Below, in pieces: positions 24,987 to 34,441 of a DNA stretch of 64,000 bases (within the stretch, counting starts at the first letter, position 1; the number at the start of each line of letters is the position of its first letter). The notes beneath the pieces are model-generated. The model searched no databases. It was given only the letters and a program-made list of their open reading frames with translations, and was not told where the DNA came from. The DNA comes from CATOSP01 sp965216155 (GTDB lineage Bacteria; Chloroflexota; Dehalococcoidia; Lucifugimonadales; UBA3495). Position numbers and translations under genes: made by a program. The stretch is taken from the NCBI GenBank assembly GCA_965216155.1, contig CBDCFD010000006.1:806001-870000 (forward strand), read 5' to 3'.

Positions 24987-25880
24987 TTACTGGGCTGGGT
25001 AATTATCCAGCCACCACCGGGCGATGTCGATGCGCCGGGGCAGCCAAACATCGGGCTTGCCCTTCACATATTCCAGGAACCGGCGCAGCGCCGCCGCCCG
25101 GGCCGGCTTGCCGATGATGCGGCAATGGAGTCCCACCGACATCATCTTGGGGTGGCTCTCTCCCTCCCTGTAAAGAGTATCGAAACAGTTGCGGGCGGAC
25201 TCGAAGAAGTCGTTGGGCGTGGACAACTGGCCGCGCCAGAACCCGTAGTCGTTGACCTCTAATGAGTAGGGCACCACCAGCCACGGGTTTCCGTGGACCT
25301 CCGTGTAATAGGGCAGATCGTCGTTGTAAGCGTTGCAGTCGTAGACGAAACCGCCTTCCGCCACCACCAATTCCCGGGTGTTCACGCTGGGTCCGTAACG
25401 GGTGTACCAGCCCAGCGGCCGCTGCCCGGTAGTGCGGGTGATGGAGGCCACGGCCTGATGGATGGCCTGCCGTTCAGCCTCACGGTCCATCTTGTAGTAT
25501 TCTTCCCAGCGGTTGCCGTGGCCCATAACCTCGTGTCCCCGGCGGACCACCTCCGGCCCCACTTCCGGGTTGCGTTCCAGTGCCAGGGCGCAGGCGAAGA
25601 AGGTCGAGTTGACGCCATACTCGTCCAGCAGGTCGAGTATGCGCCAGACGCCGACCCGGCTCCCATACTCGAAGAAAGACTCATTTGCCAGGTCCCTCTC
25701 TCCCCTGGCTACCGGCGACGGCGACTCGCCAACCGTCTCGCCGTGAGGGTCTCCATCCAGGATCGAATTTTCCGACCCCTCCTCGTAGTTGACGACAAAC
25801 GATACGGCAATCCGGGCGCCGTTGGGCCATTCCACCACCGGCGGATTGGGGCCGTAGCCGATCAAGTCGCGTCCTGCCAT
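24987..25880 (-). CDS. Polysaccharide deacetylase family protein, PuuE/allantoinase-like branch
   Basis: About 297 residues from the ATG at 25880, which has GGAGG nine bases upstream. The NodB-like metal-binding pattern is modified as in the PuuE group: VVNYEEGSEN near the start (E/D in place of the classical D-D), FFACALALERNPEVG, GHEVMGHGNRWEEYYKM (H..H) and SVGLHCRIIGKPAR near the end. PuuE-like proteins act on cyclic amides or ureides such as allantoin instead of sugars. It is followed, on the same strand, by no close gene; the SMP-30 gene lies 50 bp upstream and may share the transcript. Substrate is inferred from subfamily only. Confidence 0.85.
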   Translation of the reverse strand: MAGRDLIGYGPNPPVVEWPNGARIAVSFVVNYEEGSENSILDGDPHGETVGESPSPVARGERDLANESFFEYGSRVGVWRILDLLDEYGVNSTFFACALALERNPEVGPEVVRRGHEVMGHGNRWEEYYKMDREAERQAIHQAVASITRTTGQRPLGWYTRYGPSVNTRELVVAEGGFVYDCNAYNDDLPYYTEVHGNPWLVVPYSLEVNDYGFWRGQLSTPNDFFESARNCFDTLYREGESHPKMMSVGLHCRIIGKPARAAALRRFLEYVKGKPDVWLPRRIDIARWWLDNYPAQ

Positions 25881-25929
25881 GAGATGGCTCCTCCTTTGCA
25901 TCCGCCGCATTCCCCTGCAAGGTGGCCGG

Positions 25930-26835
25930 TCAGCCGCCCCGCCAGGGGTTGATTCCGGTGGTCTTCATCCGCAGCCGGTAGACGGAGCTACGGGCGGTGA
26001 AGTACATGGTACGGTAGTCCGCGTCGCCCCAGGCGCAGTTGGCCGGAATCTCGGGCAGACGGATTACCCCCACCAGGGAACCGTCCGGCTCGAAGACCCA
26101 GACTCCCCCCGCGCCGGTGCAGTACACCCGCCCGTCGGTATCAACCTTCATCCCATCGGGGACGCCGTCCTCCGCCGAGTGCATGTTGGCGAACAGGCGA
26201 CTGTTGCTCACCGAGCCGTCCGCGGCCACGTCGTAGACCCGGATGTACTGGTGGGTACAAACCTCGCCCCGTGCCTTCTCCGCCGTACATTCGTCGTCGC
26301 GGCGGGTGTTGTCGGCATACAGAATAGTCTCGTCGGGAGAGAAGGCCAGGCCGTTGGGGGATTCCAGGTCGGTGACGACGGCGGTCACTGTGCCATCGGG
26401 GGCGATCCGGTGGATTCCGTGGAAGTCGATTTCCCGCTCTTCCGGGGGCAGCCGTCCACCGGGGCTGGTGAAGTATATGCTGCCGTCGGAGCGGCACACC
26501 ACATCGTTGGGCCGGTGTATCCGCTTGCCCTCCCAGCGGTCGGCGACTACGGTGATGGAGCCGTCGGATTCCCAGCGGGTCATCTGCCGGTTGTCCCCTT
26601 CGCACATTATCAGCCTGCCTTCAAGGTCGAAGGTCAGGCCGTTGGCGGCCCCGCTGTTTTCCCGTATGACCTCGGGTTCGCCGCCGGGCGTCAGGCGATA
26701 TATGACGTTGATGCGGTTGTTCACGAATAACAGGTAGCCATCCGGGTGCCACAGTGGCCCTTCGGTGAACTCGAACCCCGTGGCCAGACGTTCCGCCTCG
26801 GAGGATTCTACGATTTGGTCCAGATTATCGGGCAT
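25930..26835 (-). CDS. SMP-30/gluconolactonase family protein
   Basis: 301 residues, a normal six-bladed propeller length. Landmarks: FTEGPLWHPDGYLLFVNN with the metal-ligand Glu, NGLTFDLEGRLIMCEGDNRQ, HRPNDVVCRSDGSIYFTSP with the N/D metal ligands, PNGLAFSPDETILYADNT and GVPDGMKVDTDGRVYC (D ligand). Members hydrolyse sugar or other lactones with Ca2+ or Zn2+. A GGAGG site lies before the ATG (AGGAGGTCACC). It is read in the same direction as the deacetylase-like gene 50 bp downstream. A broken paralogue lies at 30868. Confidence 0.92.
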   Translation of the reverse strand: MPDNLDQIVESSEAERLATGFEFTEGPLWHPDGYLLFVNNRINVIYRLTPGGEPEVIRENSGAANGLTFDLEGRLIMCEGDNRQMTRWESDGSITVVADRWEGKRIHRPNDVVCRSDGSIYFTSPGGRLPPEEREIDFHGIHRIAPDGTVTAVVTDLESPNGLAFSPDETILYADNTRRDDECTAEKARGEVCTHQYIRVYDVAADGSVSNSRLFANMHSAEDGVPDGMKVDTDGRVYCTGAGGVWVFEPDGSLVGVIRLPEIPANCAWGDADYRTMYFTARSSVYRLRMKTTGINPWRGG

Positions 26836-27299
26836 GGTGACCTCCTGATACTGGTTTGTCGGAATGGAGTTGCTCCACTGATGGACTGATTACCGTCTTC
26901 CCCTGCCTTGCGGCGATTTGGCAGATGCCGGTTTCCAACCGATCATGTGACTGCCAGGCCGCCATCTCTTGCCTCGACTTTGTACAAAAGCCAGTAACCA
27001 TAAACCAGTAACGATGGAATTGGTGCGCCGCCATCTGTGGATGTCGTCTGGGGGTTTTTCAATGTCTAGGCGCGACAGCGACAGTGAAAAAGTCCCAGCC
27101 ACCCTATACGACCGCCTCACAGATACGCCCACCTACGCGGCTCGAATGTACAAAGTCCAGCTTGCTTGGCTAGTCCGTTGACTCCTATCCGCCGCTGACT
27201 ATACCATGCCGAGCAAACCGGGGGCCGTATAAGCAACGGTCCGGGCGGGACCGTTGCTCACGAAGAGCGACCCCGCCAAATCGATTCTGGAGGTCTAGG
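26836..27299. other. Intergenic stretch between divergent genes
   Basis: 464 bases containing the start regions of the SMP-30 gene (minus) and the EthD-like gene (plus). No gene-like ORF was recognised. A GGAGG-type site directly precedes the ATG at 27300. Confidence 0.4.
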
Positions 27300-27971
27300 A
27301 TGGCAGAGACAAAGGGTAGAGGAATGTTGATGGTCTTCACCGATGTTCCCCCCGAGATGAAGGAGGAGTTCAACCGCTGGTACAACGAGGAGCACCTGCC
27401 GGAGCGGCTATCCATTCCCGGCGTGTTGAGCGCGGCCCGGTACGAGGCGCATCAGGGTGGCCCGAAGTACCTGGCCTGCTACGAGCTGGACCGGGCCGAG
27501 ACTTTCCACTCCGACGCCTGGCGTCACCAGCACGAGAACCCCACGGAATGGAGCCAACGAATGTCCCCCAGCGTGGTGGGGCAGAACTACATCCGCAACC
27601 TGTACCGGATGATTTTCCCTGACGAGTTGCCTCGGGAAACGGCCGAGGGCGATATGTCCCCCACGCTTCTGGTGGGCCGGATGTCGGTGCCTCCGGAATT
27701 GGAGGCGAAGTTCAACGACGCCTACAACACGGAACGTCTGCCCGAGTGTTACAAGGTCCCCGGCTACATTCGCAACCGCCGGTTCGAGGCGGTTGAGGGA
27801 CAACCCAAGTACATGACGGTACACGAGATGGAATCCGTGGCGGTGTCGGAAAGCTCCTCCTGGGATGGTTGGCGAACCCTGGTAACCCCGGTCTGGAACA
27901 GCGAAATCCGGCCCCACATGGTGCATGAGACCGGTTCTCCTGGCATATACCAGCGCATATTTCCGGCCTAG
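27300..27971 (+). CDS. Two-domain EthD/DUF4286-like dimeric alpha-beta barrel protein
   Basis: 223 residues with two similar halves. The first has MLMVFTDVPPEMKEEFNRWYNEEHLPERLSIPGV (part quoted) and SAARYEAHQGGPKYLACYEL. The second has LLVGRMSVPPELEAKFNDAYN, ERLPECYKVPGYIRNRRFEA and GQPKYMTVHEM. The W/AYN(x)EHLPE...PG...RR/RYEA...PKYL..YE pattern is typical of EthD-related barrels used in small-molecule oxidation or as unknown stress proteins. GGAGG precedes the ATG. It is a single-gene unit, convergent to the DAO gene. A paralogue-like broken gene lies at 16128. Confidence 0.82.
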   Translation: MAETKGRGMLMVFTDVPPEMKEEFNRWYNEEHLPERLSIPGVLSAARYEAHQGGPKYLACYELDRAETFHSDAWRHQHENPTEWSQRMSPSVVGQNYIRNLYRMIFPDELPRETAEGDMSPTLLVGRMSVPPELEAKFNDAYNTERLPECYKVPGYIRNRRFEAVEGQPKYMTVHEMESVAVSESSSWDGWRTLVTPVWNSEIRPHMVHETGSPGIYQRIFPA

Positions 27972-28026
27972 CAGTCCCTATAGTTTGACGGGCGTTCGGC
28001 CGGCAGGAGAGCAGGTGGCCGGATAT

Positions 28027-28063
28027 GCGGCACTTGCGGCCCATCATCGACCGCAAGTGCCGC
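28027..28063. terminator. Perfect 13-bp hairpin between convergent genes
   Basis: GCGGCACTTGCGG, an 11-base loop, and the exact complement, placed between the stops at 27971 (+) and 28127 (-). No T tract on either side, so a terminator function is likely but not certain. Confidence 0.5.
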
Positions 28064-28126
28064 AACACACGTTGGAGACTCAACCACCGCTTGGGTCCAC
28101 GACCTTGAGCAGGATCGCTTCAAGGG

Positions 28127-29332
28127 TTAATGGGGCTTGGCGGCGCGGGGGTGGGTGGCCGCCGCCACTTCCTCGGGCGTCAGACCGGCGAACCGGCGCG
28201 GGCGGTAGGGCCCGAGCACCGCGTCTGCCGGCGTCCCGTCGCAGATTTCCTGGGCGGCCAGCTGGCTCAACGCCGGAGCCAGGGTAACGCCGCTGTGGGT
28301 GAGGGCCACGTACAGGTTGAGCGCCTCGGACGCAAACCCCATCACCGGATAGCCGTCCAAGGGCATGGGACGCCAGCCCACCGGCACCGGAACGGCCTGT
28401 GCACCAGTGAGTCCCGGCAGATAGAGGCGGGCCCGGGCCAGCAGGTCGTCGGCGTGGGCCTGGGTGTCGTCTTCGGCCAGACTCTCCTGATCGCCTTCGC
28501 CGATCATCAGGCGACCGTCGGCGCACTGCCGCAAATGAATCTCCCGCCGGCCATCGCCCAGGGGCGGTGCGTACACCACCGGCACGTTGTGGAGCAAGGT
28601 CGGCAGCGGGTTCGTCCGCATCACCACGCCGGGACTTTCCGCCTGAGGCACGTTGACGCCGGCCAGGGCCGCCAAGCGGGTGGTCCCGGTGCCCGCGGCG
28701 ATAACCACTGCATCCACATCTCGGGAACCCGAGGTGGTTACCAGGCCGTGGATCCGACCATCAGCATACTGCTCAAATCCATAAACTTCCGTGCCGGCAT
28801 GAATCTCACAACCCATTTCTCGAAGGCGGCGCAGGCAAGCATCGACCACCATTTGCGGCTCCACGTGGCCTTCGTTGGGACTGTACTCGGCGGCGGCCAC
28901 CGGGCCAACGTCCAGAGCAGGTTCCAGACGCTTCAGCTCGCCGGTGTCGATCAGACGGGTCGGGTAGCCCCAGGATTGGAGCTGCCGCACCCGGGCCACC
29001 AACCCTTCGGCGGCCACCGGGTCGGATTCCCAGGAAACCTTGCCGCCCCAGCGGAGGCCGACGCTGTCCGGATCTCCATGATCGCCGATGCCGGCGGCGA
29101 AACGGGGCCACATCCCCAGGGAGCGGCGGTTCAGGTCGTGATAGCCGATGGGTTCTTTCGCCCCTGCATTGATCCAGGCGAAGCTATGGCTCGACGCGCC
29201 GTGGCCAGGCTGGCCCTTGTCGAATAGGGCGACGTGGACGCCGCGCAGGGCCAGACGCCAGGCGATGGCGGCGCCCAGGATGCCGGCGCCAATGACGGCT
29301 GCGTTTAGAGGTTTCTCGTGTATGAATATCAG
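28127..29332 (-). CDS. DAO-type FAD-dependent oxidoreductase with apparent CTG start
   Basis: About 401 residues. The frame contains the ADP-binding loop AAVIGAGILGAAIAWRLAL followed by VALFDKGQPGHGASSHSFAW, as in D-amino-acid oxidase and sarcosine/glycine oxidase (DAO) proteins. The substrate-domain strand GWRPMPLDGYPVMGF and the second FAD contact HSGVTLAPALSQLAAQEI (GV/AT.AP) are also present. No ATG precedes the FAD loop; the best start is CTG at 29332, six bases after GGAAGGAG and overlapping the stop of the upstream small gene (CTGA), as coupled genes do. The first ATG (29113) would remove the FAD loop. Amine substrate unknown. Confidence 0.82.
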   Translation of the reverse strand: MIFIHEKPLNAAVIGAGILGAAIAWRLALRGVHVALFDKGQPGHGASSHSFAWINAGAKEPIGYHDLNRRSLGMWPRFAAGIGDHGDPDSVGLRWGGKVSWESDPVAAEGLVARVRQLQSWGYPTRLIDTGELKRLEPALDVGPVAAAEYSPNEGHVEPQMVVDACLRRLREMGCEIHAGTEVYGFEQYADGRIHGLVTTSGSRDVDAVVIAAGTGTTRLAALAGVNVPQAESPGVVMRTNPLPTLLHNVPVVYAPPLGDGRREIHLRQCADGRLMIGEGDQESLAEDDTQAHADDLLARARLYLPGLTGAQAVPVPVGWRPMPLDGYPVMGFASEALNLYVALTHSGVTLAPALSQLAAQEICDGTPADAVLGPYRPRRFAGLTPEEVAAATHPRAAKPH

Positions 29333-29493
29333 TTGCGTCTCCTTCCGCCGCGTGGTCCGCGGTTGTGCAAGCGGTCCAGCATGGCGCGTACCGGTTCGCC
29401 GCGCATCGCCCTAATGTCATCCTGATACTTCAGGATGATGCCCAAGGTATCGTCGATGACTTCCGGCCCCAGTCCACGCACATTCAGCGCCAT
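29329..29493 (-). CDS. Small ORF upstream of and overlapping the DAO gene, unrecognised
   Basis: 54 residues from the ATG at 29493: MALNVRGLGPEVIDDTLGII, then a basic C-terminus (RGPRGGRRRN). It ends in an overlap with the DAO start, so it should be co-translated with it. A stop lies in frame 9 codons before the ATG with sequence that might belong to the same original protein (ERYKIRGVS), so it may be a fragment. No family recognised. Confidence 0.4.
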   Translation of the reverse strand: MALNVRGLGPEVIDDTLGIILKYQDDIRAMRGEPVRAMLDRLHNRGPRGGRRRN

Positions 29494-29635
29494 GAGTGCC
29501 GATGTCAAGTCCAGGGTTTACGACACGCCGCGGATCTTGTAGCGCTCGGGCCCCGCAGTTCCTGGATGAAGGACGTAACCCACTGGGCCGGTTACCGTGG
29601 GGAAACGGGCAGCGTCGCCGGGTACGGCGAAGCCG

Positions 29636-30871
29636 TCAGCTGCTGCGATCGGCGAACTCCACCGTCGCGGCCTCCACCAGCGTGGTGTCGCGTAGCAGGT
29701 CGCTCGCCGTCAGGCTCAGGGTCTTGGCAACCAGCAAGGCGTTTGATAGGGCCAAATCGGTAACAGCCGTCTCACACATCTCCCTGGTATGAGAGGCCAC
29801 CGGTGCGTCGCTGACGGCATACCTCAGCTCGAAGGCCGGCATGACCTGGCTGACGTTGCCGAAATCGGTAGATGCTCCGCTGCCCGTACGGCCTGCCAAC
29901 GGCTCATCCAGCTTCAATCCCAGGGCCTGGGCGTTGGCTCCCACCGCCTGGGCCAGGACCACATTGGGCTGAACGTTCTCGTAGAAGGGATAGAATTCCT
30001 GGACCTCGATCCGTGCGCCGGTCATGGATGCAGCCCCTTCCGCTACCTGTCTAACCTTGCCCACCACCACTTCGCTCAGGTATCGTCGGTCCCGGCAACG
30101 CAGCATGAAGTTGGCGGCGGCGAACTCCGGCACCACGTTGGGCGCCATGCCTCCGTCGGTGATCACCCCGTGAATGCGAACGTCGTCCCTCAGGTGCTGG
30201 CGCAGGGCATCAATGCCGGTGAACAGGTGGATGACTGCGTTCAACGCGTTGATACCAGCCTCAGGGGCCGCCGCGGCGTGGGCGGCCTTGCCATGGTACA
30301 TGTACCTGTAACCCACCATGGCCAGACTCCAGCTCTCTCCCTTCGGCGCTGCCGCGGGAATTACAGTGCGGTTGGAAAATGGATGGGACGAAAGTGTGGC
30401 GTCCACGCCGTCAAATACCCCTGCCTCCAGCAGTCGTATCTTGCCGCCGCCGCCCTCTTCCGCCGGCGTTCCGATGACCACCACGCGCCCGGGCAAATCC
30501 TGAGCGTTCGCCTGCAGACCCAGGGCAGCGCCCATCGCAGCCATCGCGATGAGATTGTGCCCGCAACCGTGGCCAATCTCGGGCAATGCGTCATATTCCG
30601 CCAGGACGGCGATTGTCGGGCCCTCCCCTCCGCTACCCGGGATGGTGGCCCGAAACGCCGTTTCCACGCCGCCGATGCCTCGTTCCACCTGAAGGTTGTG
30701 CTCTTCAAGGAAGCCGGCCAGGGTGTTGGAGGAGTAATGTTCCTGGTAGTTCAACTCCGGATGGGCATGGACATCCAAAGAGAGGTCGAACAGTGCTTGC
30801 CTCGAGGTCTCGATGACCGAGTTGGATCGATCGGCTAGGTCATCTTTGGTTCCAGTATATTGGTAGCTCAT
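29636..30871 (-). CDS. M20-family amidohydrolase/peptidase (M20D, PabB/AbgB-like)
   Basis: 411 residues. M20 landmarks: DVHAHPELNYQE near the N-terminus, AVLAEYDALPEIGHGCGHNLI (metal ligands H..D...GCGHN), VVIGTPAEEGGGGKIRLLEAG with the catalytic and ligand Glu pair, the dimerisation-domain motif GKAAHAAAAPEAGINAL, and GRTGSGASTDFGNVSQVMP. The HAHPEL and EEGGGGK pattern is that of the M20D branch acting on N-acyl or p-aminobenzoyl amino acids. The ATG at 30871 overlaps the stop of the upstream SMP-30 remnant by 4 bp, so it was in an operon with it. Exact amide substrate not known. Confidence 0.93.
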   Translation of the reverse strand: MSYQYTGTKDDLADRSNSVIETSRQALFDLSLDVHAHPELNYQEHYSSNTLAGFLEEHNLQVERGIGGVETAFRATIPGSGGEGPTIAVLAEYDALPEIGHGCGHNLIAMAAMGAALGLQANAQDLPGRVVVIGTPAEEGGGGKIRLLEAGVFDGVDATLSSHPFSNRTVIPAAAPKGESWSLAMVGYRYMYHGKAAHAAAAPEAGINALNAVIHLFTGIDALRQHLRDDVRIHGVITDGGMAPNVVPEFAAANFMLRCRDRRYLSEVVVGKVRQVAEGAASMTGARIEVQEFYPFYENVQPNVVLAQAVGANAQALGLKLDEPLAGRTGSGASTDFGNVSQVMPAFELRYAVSDAPVASHTREMCETAVTDLALSNALLVAKTLSLTASDLLRDTTLVEAATVEFADRSS

Positions 30872-31181
30872 GATATGCTCTCTCCTATGCGCAGATGGTT
30901 GGGAATTATCCCTTTGCCTCCGAGATTGATGGCCGACAACGCCGTACCCTCTGAACTGGCCAGGCCGTTGGCATTATTGGTAGGTTCTTGGTCCAGGGTT
31001 ACACCATCGCCGGAGGACCACTTCCACCTGCGGTAGCCTCGAACCTCGCTGAACAGCAGGCACTGATCCTCACTCCACCACAACGGGCCGTCCCCGATGG
31101 CGTAGCTGGTGCCCAGCACTCGACATCCTGGTCTAAAGACACGATGCGTTCCAAATCTGATGAGACCTGCTCTACGGGCAT
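30868..31181 (-). pseudogene. SMP-30 family N-terminal remnant
   Basis: The ATG at 31181 opens MPVEQVSSDLERIVSLDQDVE; a frameshift follows, and then RVLGTSYAIGDGPLWW, SEDQCLLFSEVRGYRRWKW and EPTNNANGLA. This is the first blade of an SMP-30/gluconolactonase protein (GDGPLW in place of TEGPLW). It stops after about 95 residues at the start of the M20 gene, so roughly two thirds of the protein is missing. Related to, but distinct from, the intact gene at 25930. Confidence 0.75.
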
Positions 31182-31300
31182 GGACGCCTCCTTGCGAATC
31201 CGAATCCATTGTCCTGATTGTTCAAGAACCGATTGTAAGTGTCCCGATTCTACATTCAAAGGAGTGGGGGATCTCAAACTTCATCCCGAGCAACCCCCGT

Positions 31301-32926
31301 TCAAGGGGTATAGGTGCGGTAGTAGGGGCAGCCAGAGTATGTAACGCGCAATGCCCTTCCCGACGCCACCGCGTCAAAGTGGATGGTCTCGGGTGATCGG
31401 GGGGCCTCCCAGATGCGAAACCGGCCGTCGCCAATGGGCACCAATGGGTCGTGATCGCCGTTAGGATACAGCAACAGCAATGCACCCTTTCGGAGTACTA
31501 TACGGAAGTTGGTCAGCCCGAAGTTGTAAGTCCGATAGTGCCCGGTATAACTCTCCCACTCTGCTGGATAGTCGAAGCTACAGGGTCCGGTATACCCTTC
31601 CCCAAGATACCAGTCGGGACCATAGAAGGCTTCCACTACCCGACTTCCGTCTCTTCCGAACTCAAGGAGGTAGCGCTCCCAATCGGTATGGGGCACGTAG
31701 AAGCTGTCCTCTCCACGCCGCTGTAGGGAAATGTCCAGGCCGCTCCACTGAAGTGACAAGCTTTCGCCGTTAGCGGCAATGACCAGACGGTTTTCTCCTG
31801 CACTGTAGGTCCCTGCGTAATCGGCCGCGTTGCTTACAGACTGCGGGTCGGCTGCGGGAGGATGCGCAGGTAGTTCCTCACGGTGTAGCCCGGCCCGCAG
31901 CAGCCTCAGCATGTGCATTGCCATATCGATGGCACCGTAGGATTGCACGCAGCCGTTGACCAGGACCACAACCCCGATTCCGTCTTCCAGGTCCGCGATC
32001 ATGGCCGCCACGAATCCGGCGGTGCTGCCGCCGTGCCCCAGGTAAGCGTGGCCATCAACGTCTGCCAGCGTGAGTCCGTAGCCGTAGTGGGCCCCTCCCC
32101 ACTGTTGGGTGGCTATTGCGCGCTGGGTCATAAGGCGGAAACTGTCCTCGGATATGACCCTGCCCGATGGTCCGGCTCCCCGGTTCATGAGCATCCTCAA
32201 GTAGATGGCCATGTCCTCGGCTGTAGACGCCTGGCAGCCGTCACCCACCCCGTATTCGGTCCAGAGCGCCGGAACCAGTCCATGATCCACGTGCTCCGGC
32301 CTGTCGTCGTAAAAGCGGCGGTAACCCACCGCCGCCCGCTTCCGCGTCTCGAATCCGATGACAGGATGGGATTCTCGCATGCCCAGTGGGTCGAGCACAC
32401 GAGCCTGGATGGATTGCGCATAAGGGCGGGCGTCCAGTTCCTCCAGCAAGAAACCCAGAGTCTTGTACCCAACGTTCGAGTATTGAAAGTACTCCCCGGG
32501 AGGCGCTCCGGTCCGGCTGTCCCGCAGATCCCATGCTTCGTAGAGACCGTGAGGTCCAATGTCTGTGCCGGTTGGCAGGCCGGAAGTGTGGGTCATCAGG
32601 TGATGGGTGGTGATCGGGTCGTGGTCGGACTGCACCTTGAACCACGGCAGATAATCTGAGACCGGCGTGTGCAGGTCCAGGCGCCCCTCATCGCGGAGCT
32701 GCATGAGGGCGATATTGGTAAAGGACTTTCCGATGGAGCCAATCTCGAACATTGTGTCGTGCTGGACTGGCTCGGCAGCCGCCAGGTCGGCGTACCCAAA
32801 AGTGGCTACCCTGAGCAACTTCTCCCGGTTGGTGATGGCTAGCGCCAGGCCTGGCATATTGACGTCCCGGATCCGGTGCTCAGCGTAGAGATCGATTGTC
32901 CCAAAGGCAGGCTCAAGACTCGTCAT
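31301..32926 (-). CDS. Serine hydrolase, beta-lactamase class C / penicillin-binding-like
   Basis: 541 residues from the ATG at 32926, with AAAGGAG six bases before it. Catalytic motifs of the class C/DD-peptidase fold: S64-I-G-K67 in FEIGSIGKSFTN, Y-S-N in YFQYSNVGYKTLG, and HGGSTAGF in place of KTG. The last 190 residues form a separate beta-rich domain (DYAGTYSAGENRLVI... and ESYTGHYRTYNFG), like the DUF3471-type lipocalin modules found after such hydrolases. No signal peptide is seen, so it is probably cytoplasmic and acts on small esters or D-amino-acid peptides and not on cell wall. Substrate unknown. Confidence 0.9.
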   Translation of the reverse strand: MTSLEPAFGTIDLYAEHRIRDVNMPGLALAITNREKLLRVATFGYADLAAAEPVQHDTMFEIGSIGKSFTNIALMQLRDEGRLDLHTPVSDYLPWFKVQSDHDPITTHHLMTHTSGLPTGTDIGPHGLYEAWDLRDSRTGAPPGEYFQYSNVGYKTLGFLLEELDARPYAQSIQARVLDPLGMRESHPVIGFETRKRAAVGYRRFYDDRPEHVDHGLVPALWTEYGVGDGCQASTAEDMAIYLRMLMNRGAGPSGRVISEDSFRLMTQRAIATQQWGGAHYGYGLTLADVDGHAYLGHGGSTAGFVAAMIADLEDGIGVVVLVNGCVQSYGAIDMAMHMLRLLRAGLHREELPAHPPAADPQSVSNAADYAGTYSAGENRLVIAANGESLSLQWSGLDISLQRRGEDSFYVPHTDWERYLLEFGRDGSRVVEAFYGPDWYLGEGYTGPCSFDYPAEWESYTGHYRTYNFGLTNFRIVLRKGALLLLYPNGDHDPLVPIGDGRFRIWEAPRSPETIHFDAVASGRALRVTYSGCPYYRTYTP

Positions 32927-32968
32927 AGACCACTCCTTTGTATGCTGCCTTAACCCGGTGGGATGTGG

Positions 32969-34166
32969 TCAGTCAAGAACGGAAACACACCTGGCCGGGT
33001 CCGACTCCGAAAGTACTTGGGGCCGGTGCCCGGTGTGAACGTAATCGGCGATCAATTTGCCCGCCATGGGCCCCCGCCCGAATCCGGATGAGGCCAGGCC
33101 GCTGACAATGTAGAGGTTTTCGAGTTGCGGAATCCTGCCAATGATCGGTCGGCCGTCCAGAGAAAAGGCATCAGGCCCGCCCAGGTGCGGGTGATGGAAA
33201 GACGCCTCAACATTGGCAAAATCTCTGTTACGTGACCGAAGTTCACCTGTATGCCCGATGGGGCGACCGTCTGGTCGTACCCGACTATCTGGCGGTCGCC
33301 GCCAAATATGATCTCACCGTCCCTGGTCTGCCGCCCGTACAGATGCCTTGTGACCCGCCGATCGCCGATGTGGGTCAGTTCAGGCGGTGTGTCGGCGTCG
33401 TTGCCGGGGCTGGCCTTCCAGTGCAGGGCCGATTCAACCGCTGACAGCGAGTGAAACACCCTTGGAGGCAGCGGGTTCGTCGCCCACATTTGTCCGCGAA
33501 CCGGAATGATGGGAATGCGCAGTCCCAGCATCTCACCCAACGGTCCACACCAGGCCCCTGCCGCCAAGACCAGTTGCTTTGTGGTGTGCTCTTCGTCCGA
33601 GCAGGCCACGCGGAAGGTCCCGTCGGCCTGGCGTGTAATTACCGTCACTTCCCGGCCTGTCAGACCTGGGCGCCCGCCTGCTCTGCCGCGGCGGCGAAGG
33701 CGCGGGTTGCCTTAATGGGGTCGGCCTGGGCCCGTAGGGGAAAGTATACCGCGCCCCACAGTTCAGGGCTCAGCTCCGGCTCTATGCCGCGGGGCTCATT
33801 CACCGTGAGCAGTTCCACGGTATAGCCATGGGACTTCAAAGAAAGCACGTGGTCTCTGGCGTATTCGTACTGTCCCCCTGTTTGAATGGCCTGGATGGCG
33901 CCTGAGGAACGAAACTCTATATCGTAGCCGAGTTCGAGCTGCAGGCTCTTGAAAATCTGGAGGCTGCCCATGGTCAGGTGGGACTGCAGATTTGGAACTT
34001 GTCCCCAACCCAGGGCTCCAATGCCGCCGGCGTTAACCCCGGACGCTTCAGACGCGATATCTCCCCGCTCAAGCAGGGTAACGCTGCGTCCGTGTTCCGC
34101 GAGATGATACGCGGAGGACGCACCGGCTATGCCTCCCCCGATGACGAGGATCTCAGAATCCGCCAT
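32969..34166 (-). pseudogene. DAO-type FAD-dependent oxidoreductase with two frameshifts
   Basis: The start is the ATG at 34166 after GGAAGGGG. Frame 1 encodes ILVIGGGIAGASSAYHLAEHG and the segment to EQAGAQV. A 1-bp loss near 33655 (before TGREVTVITRQADG) moves the frame; it runs through VLAAGAWCGPLGEMLG and IPVRGQMW. A second 1-bp loss near 33163 (TTTTCTCTGG) shifts again, after which GRPIIGRIPQLENLYIVSG and FGRGPMAGKLIADY reach a TGA at 32969. All the pieces form one normal DAO of about 400 residues. Sequencing error cannot be excluded for a single base, but two lesions make decay likely. Confidence 0.85.
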
Positions 34167-34243
34167 GTCTACCCCTTCCAGCTTCCCGCAAATATACCCC
34201 GGGGTAGACGTCGCCTTCAACGACAATGCAGCCAAGCATACGG

Positions 34244-34397
34244 ACTAAACTAAAGCCAAGGTGGAATCTACATTTGCGGGGCGATGAAGATTGGCTCAGG
34301 CACCACAGGTCAAGCTCTTCCACCTGTACCTGGAGGGTGGTCCGGCGCCGCCGATGACTTCCTCCATATGCGTATTTCACCTTGGTATTAGTTTAGT
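34244..34397. repeat. 154-bp MITE, copy A
   Basis: Ends ACTAAACTAAAGCCAAGGTG and, imperfectly inverted, CACCTTGGTATTAGTTTAGT. Internal sequence GGGGCGATGAAGATTGGCT is shared with copy C. No coding capacity. Confidence 0.82.
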
Positions 34398-34441
34398 AGT
34401 CGAACTGCTTGAAATGAATGGTGGTAGGGATATTATGCCTT

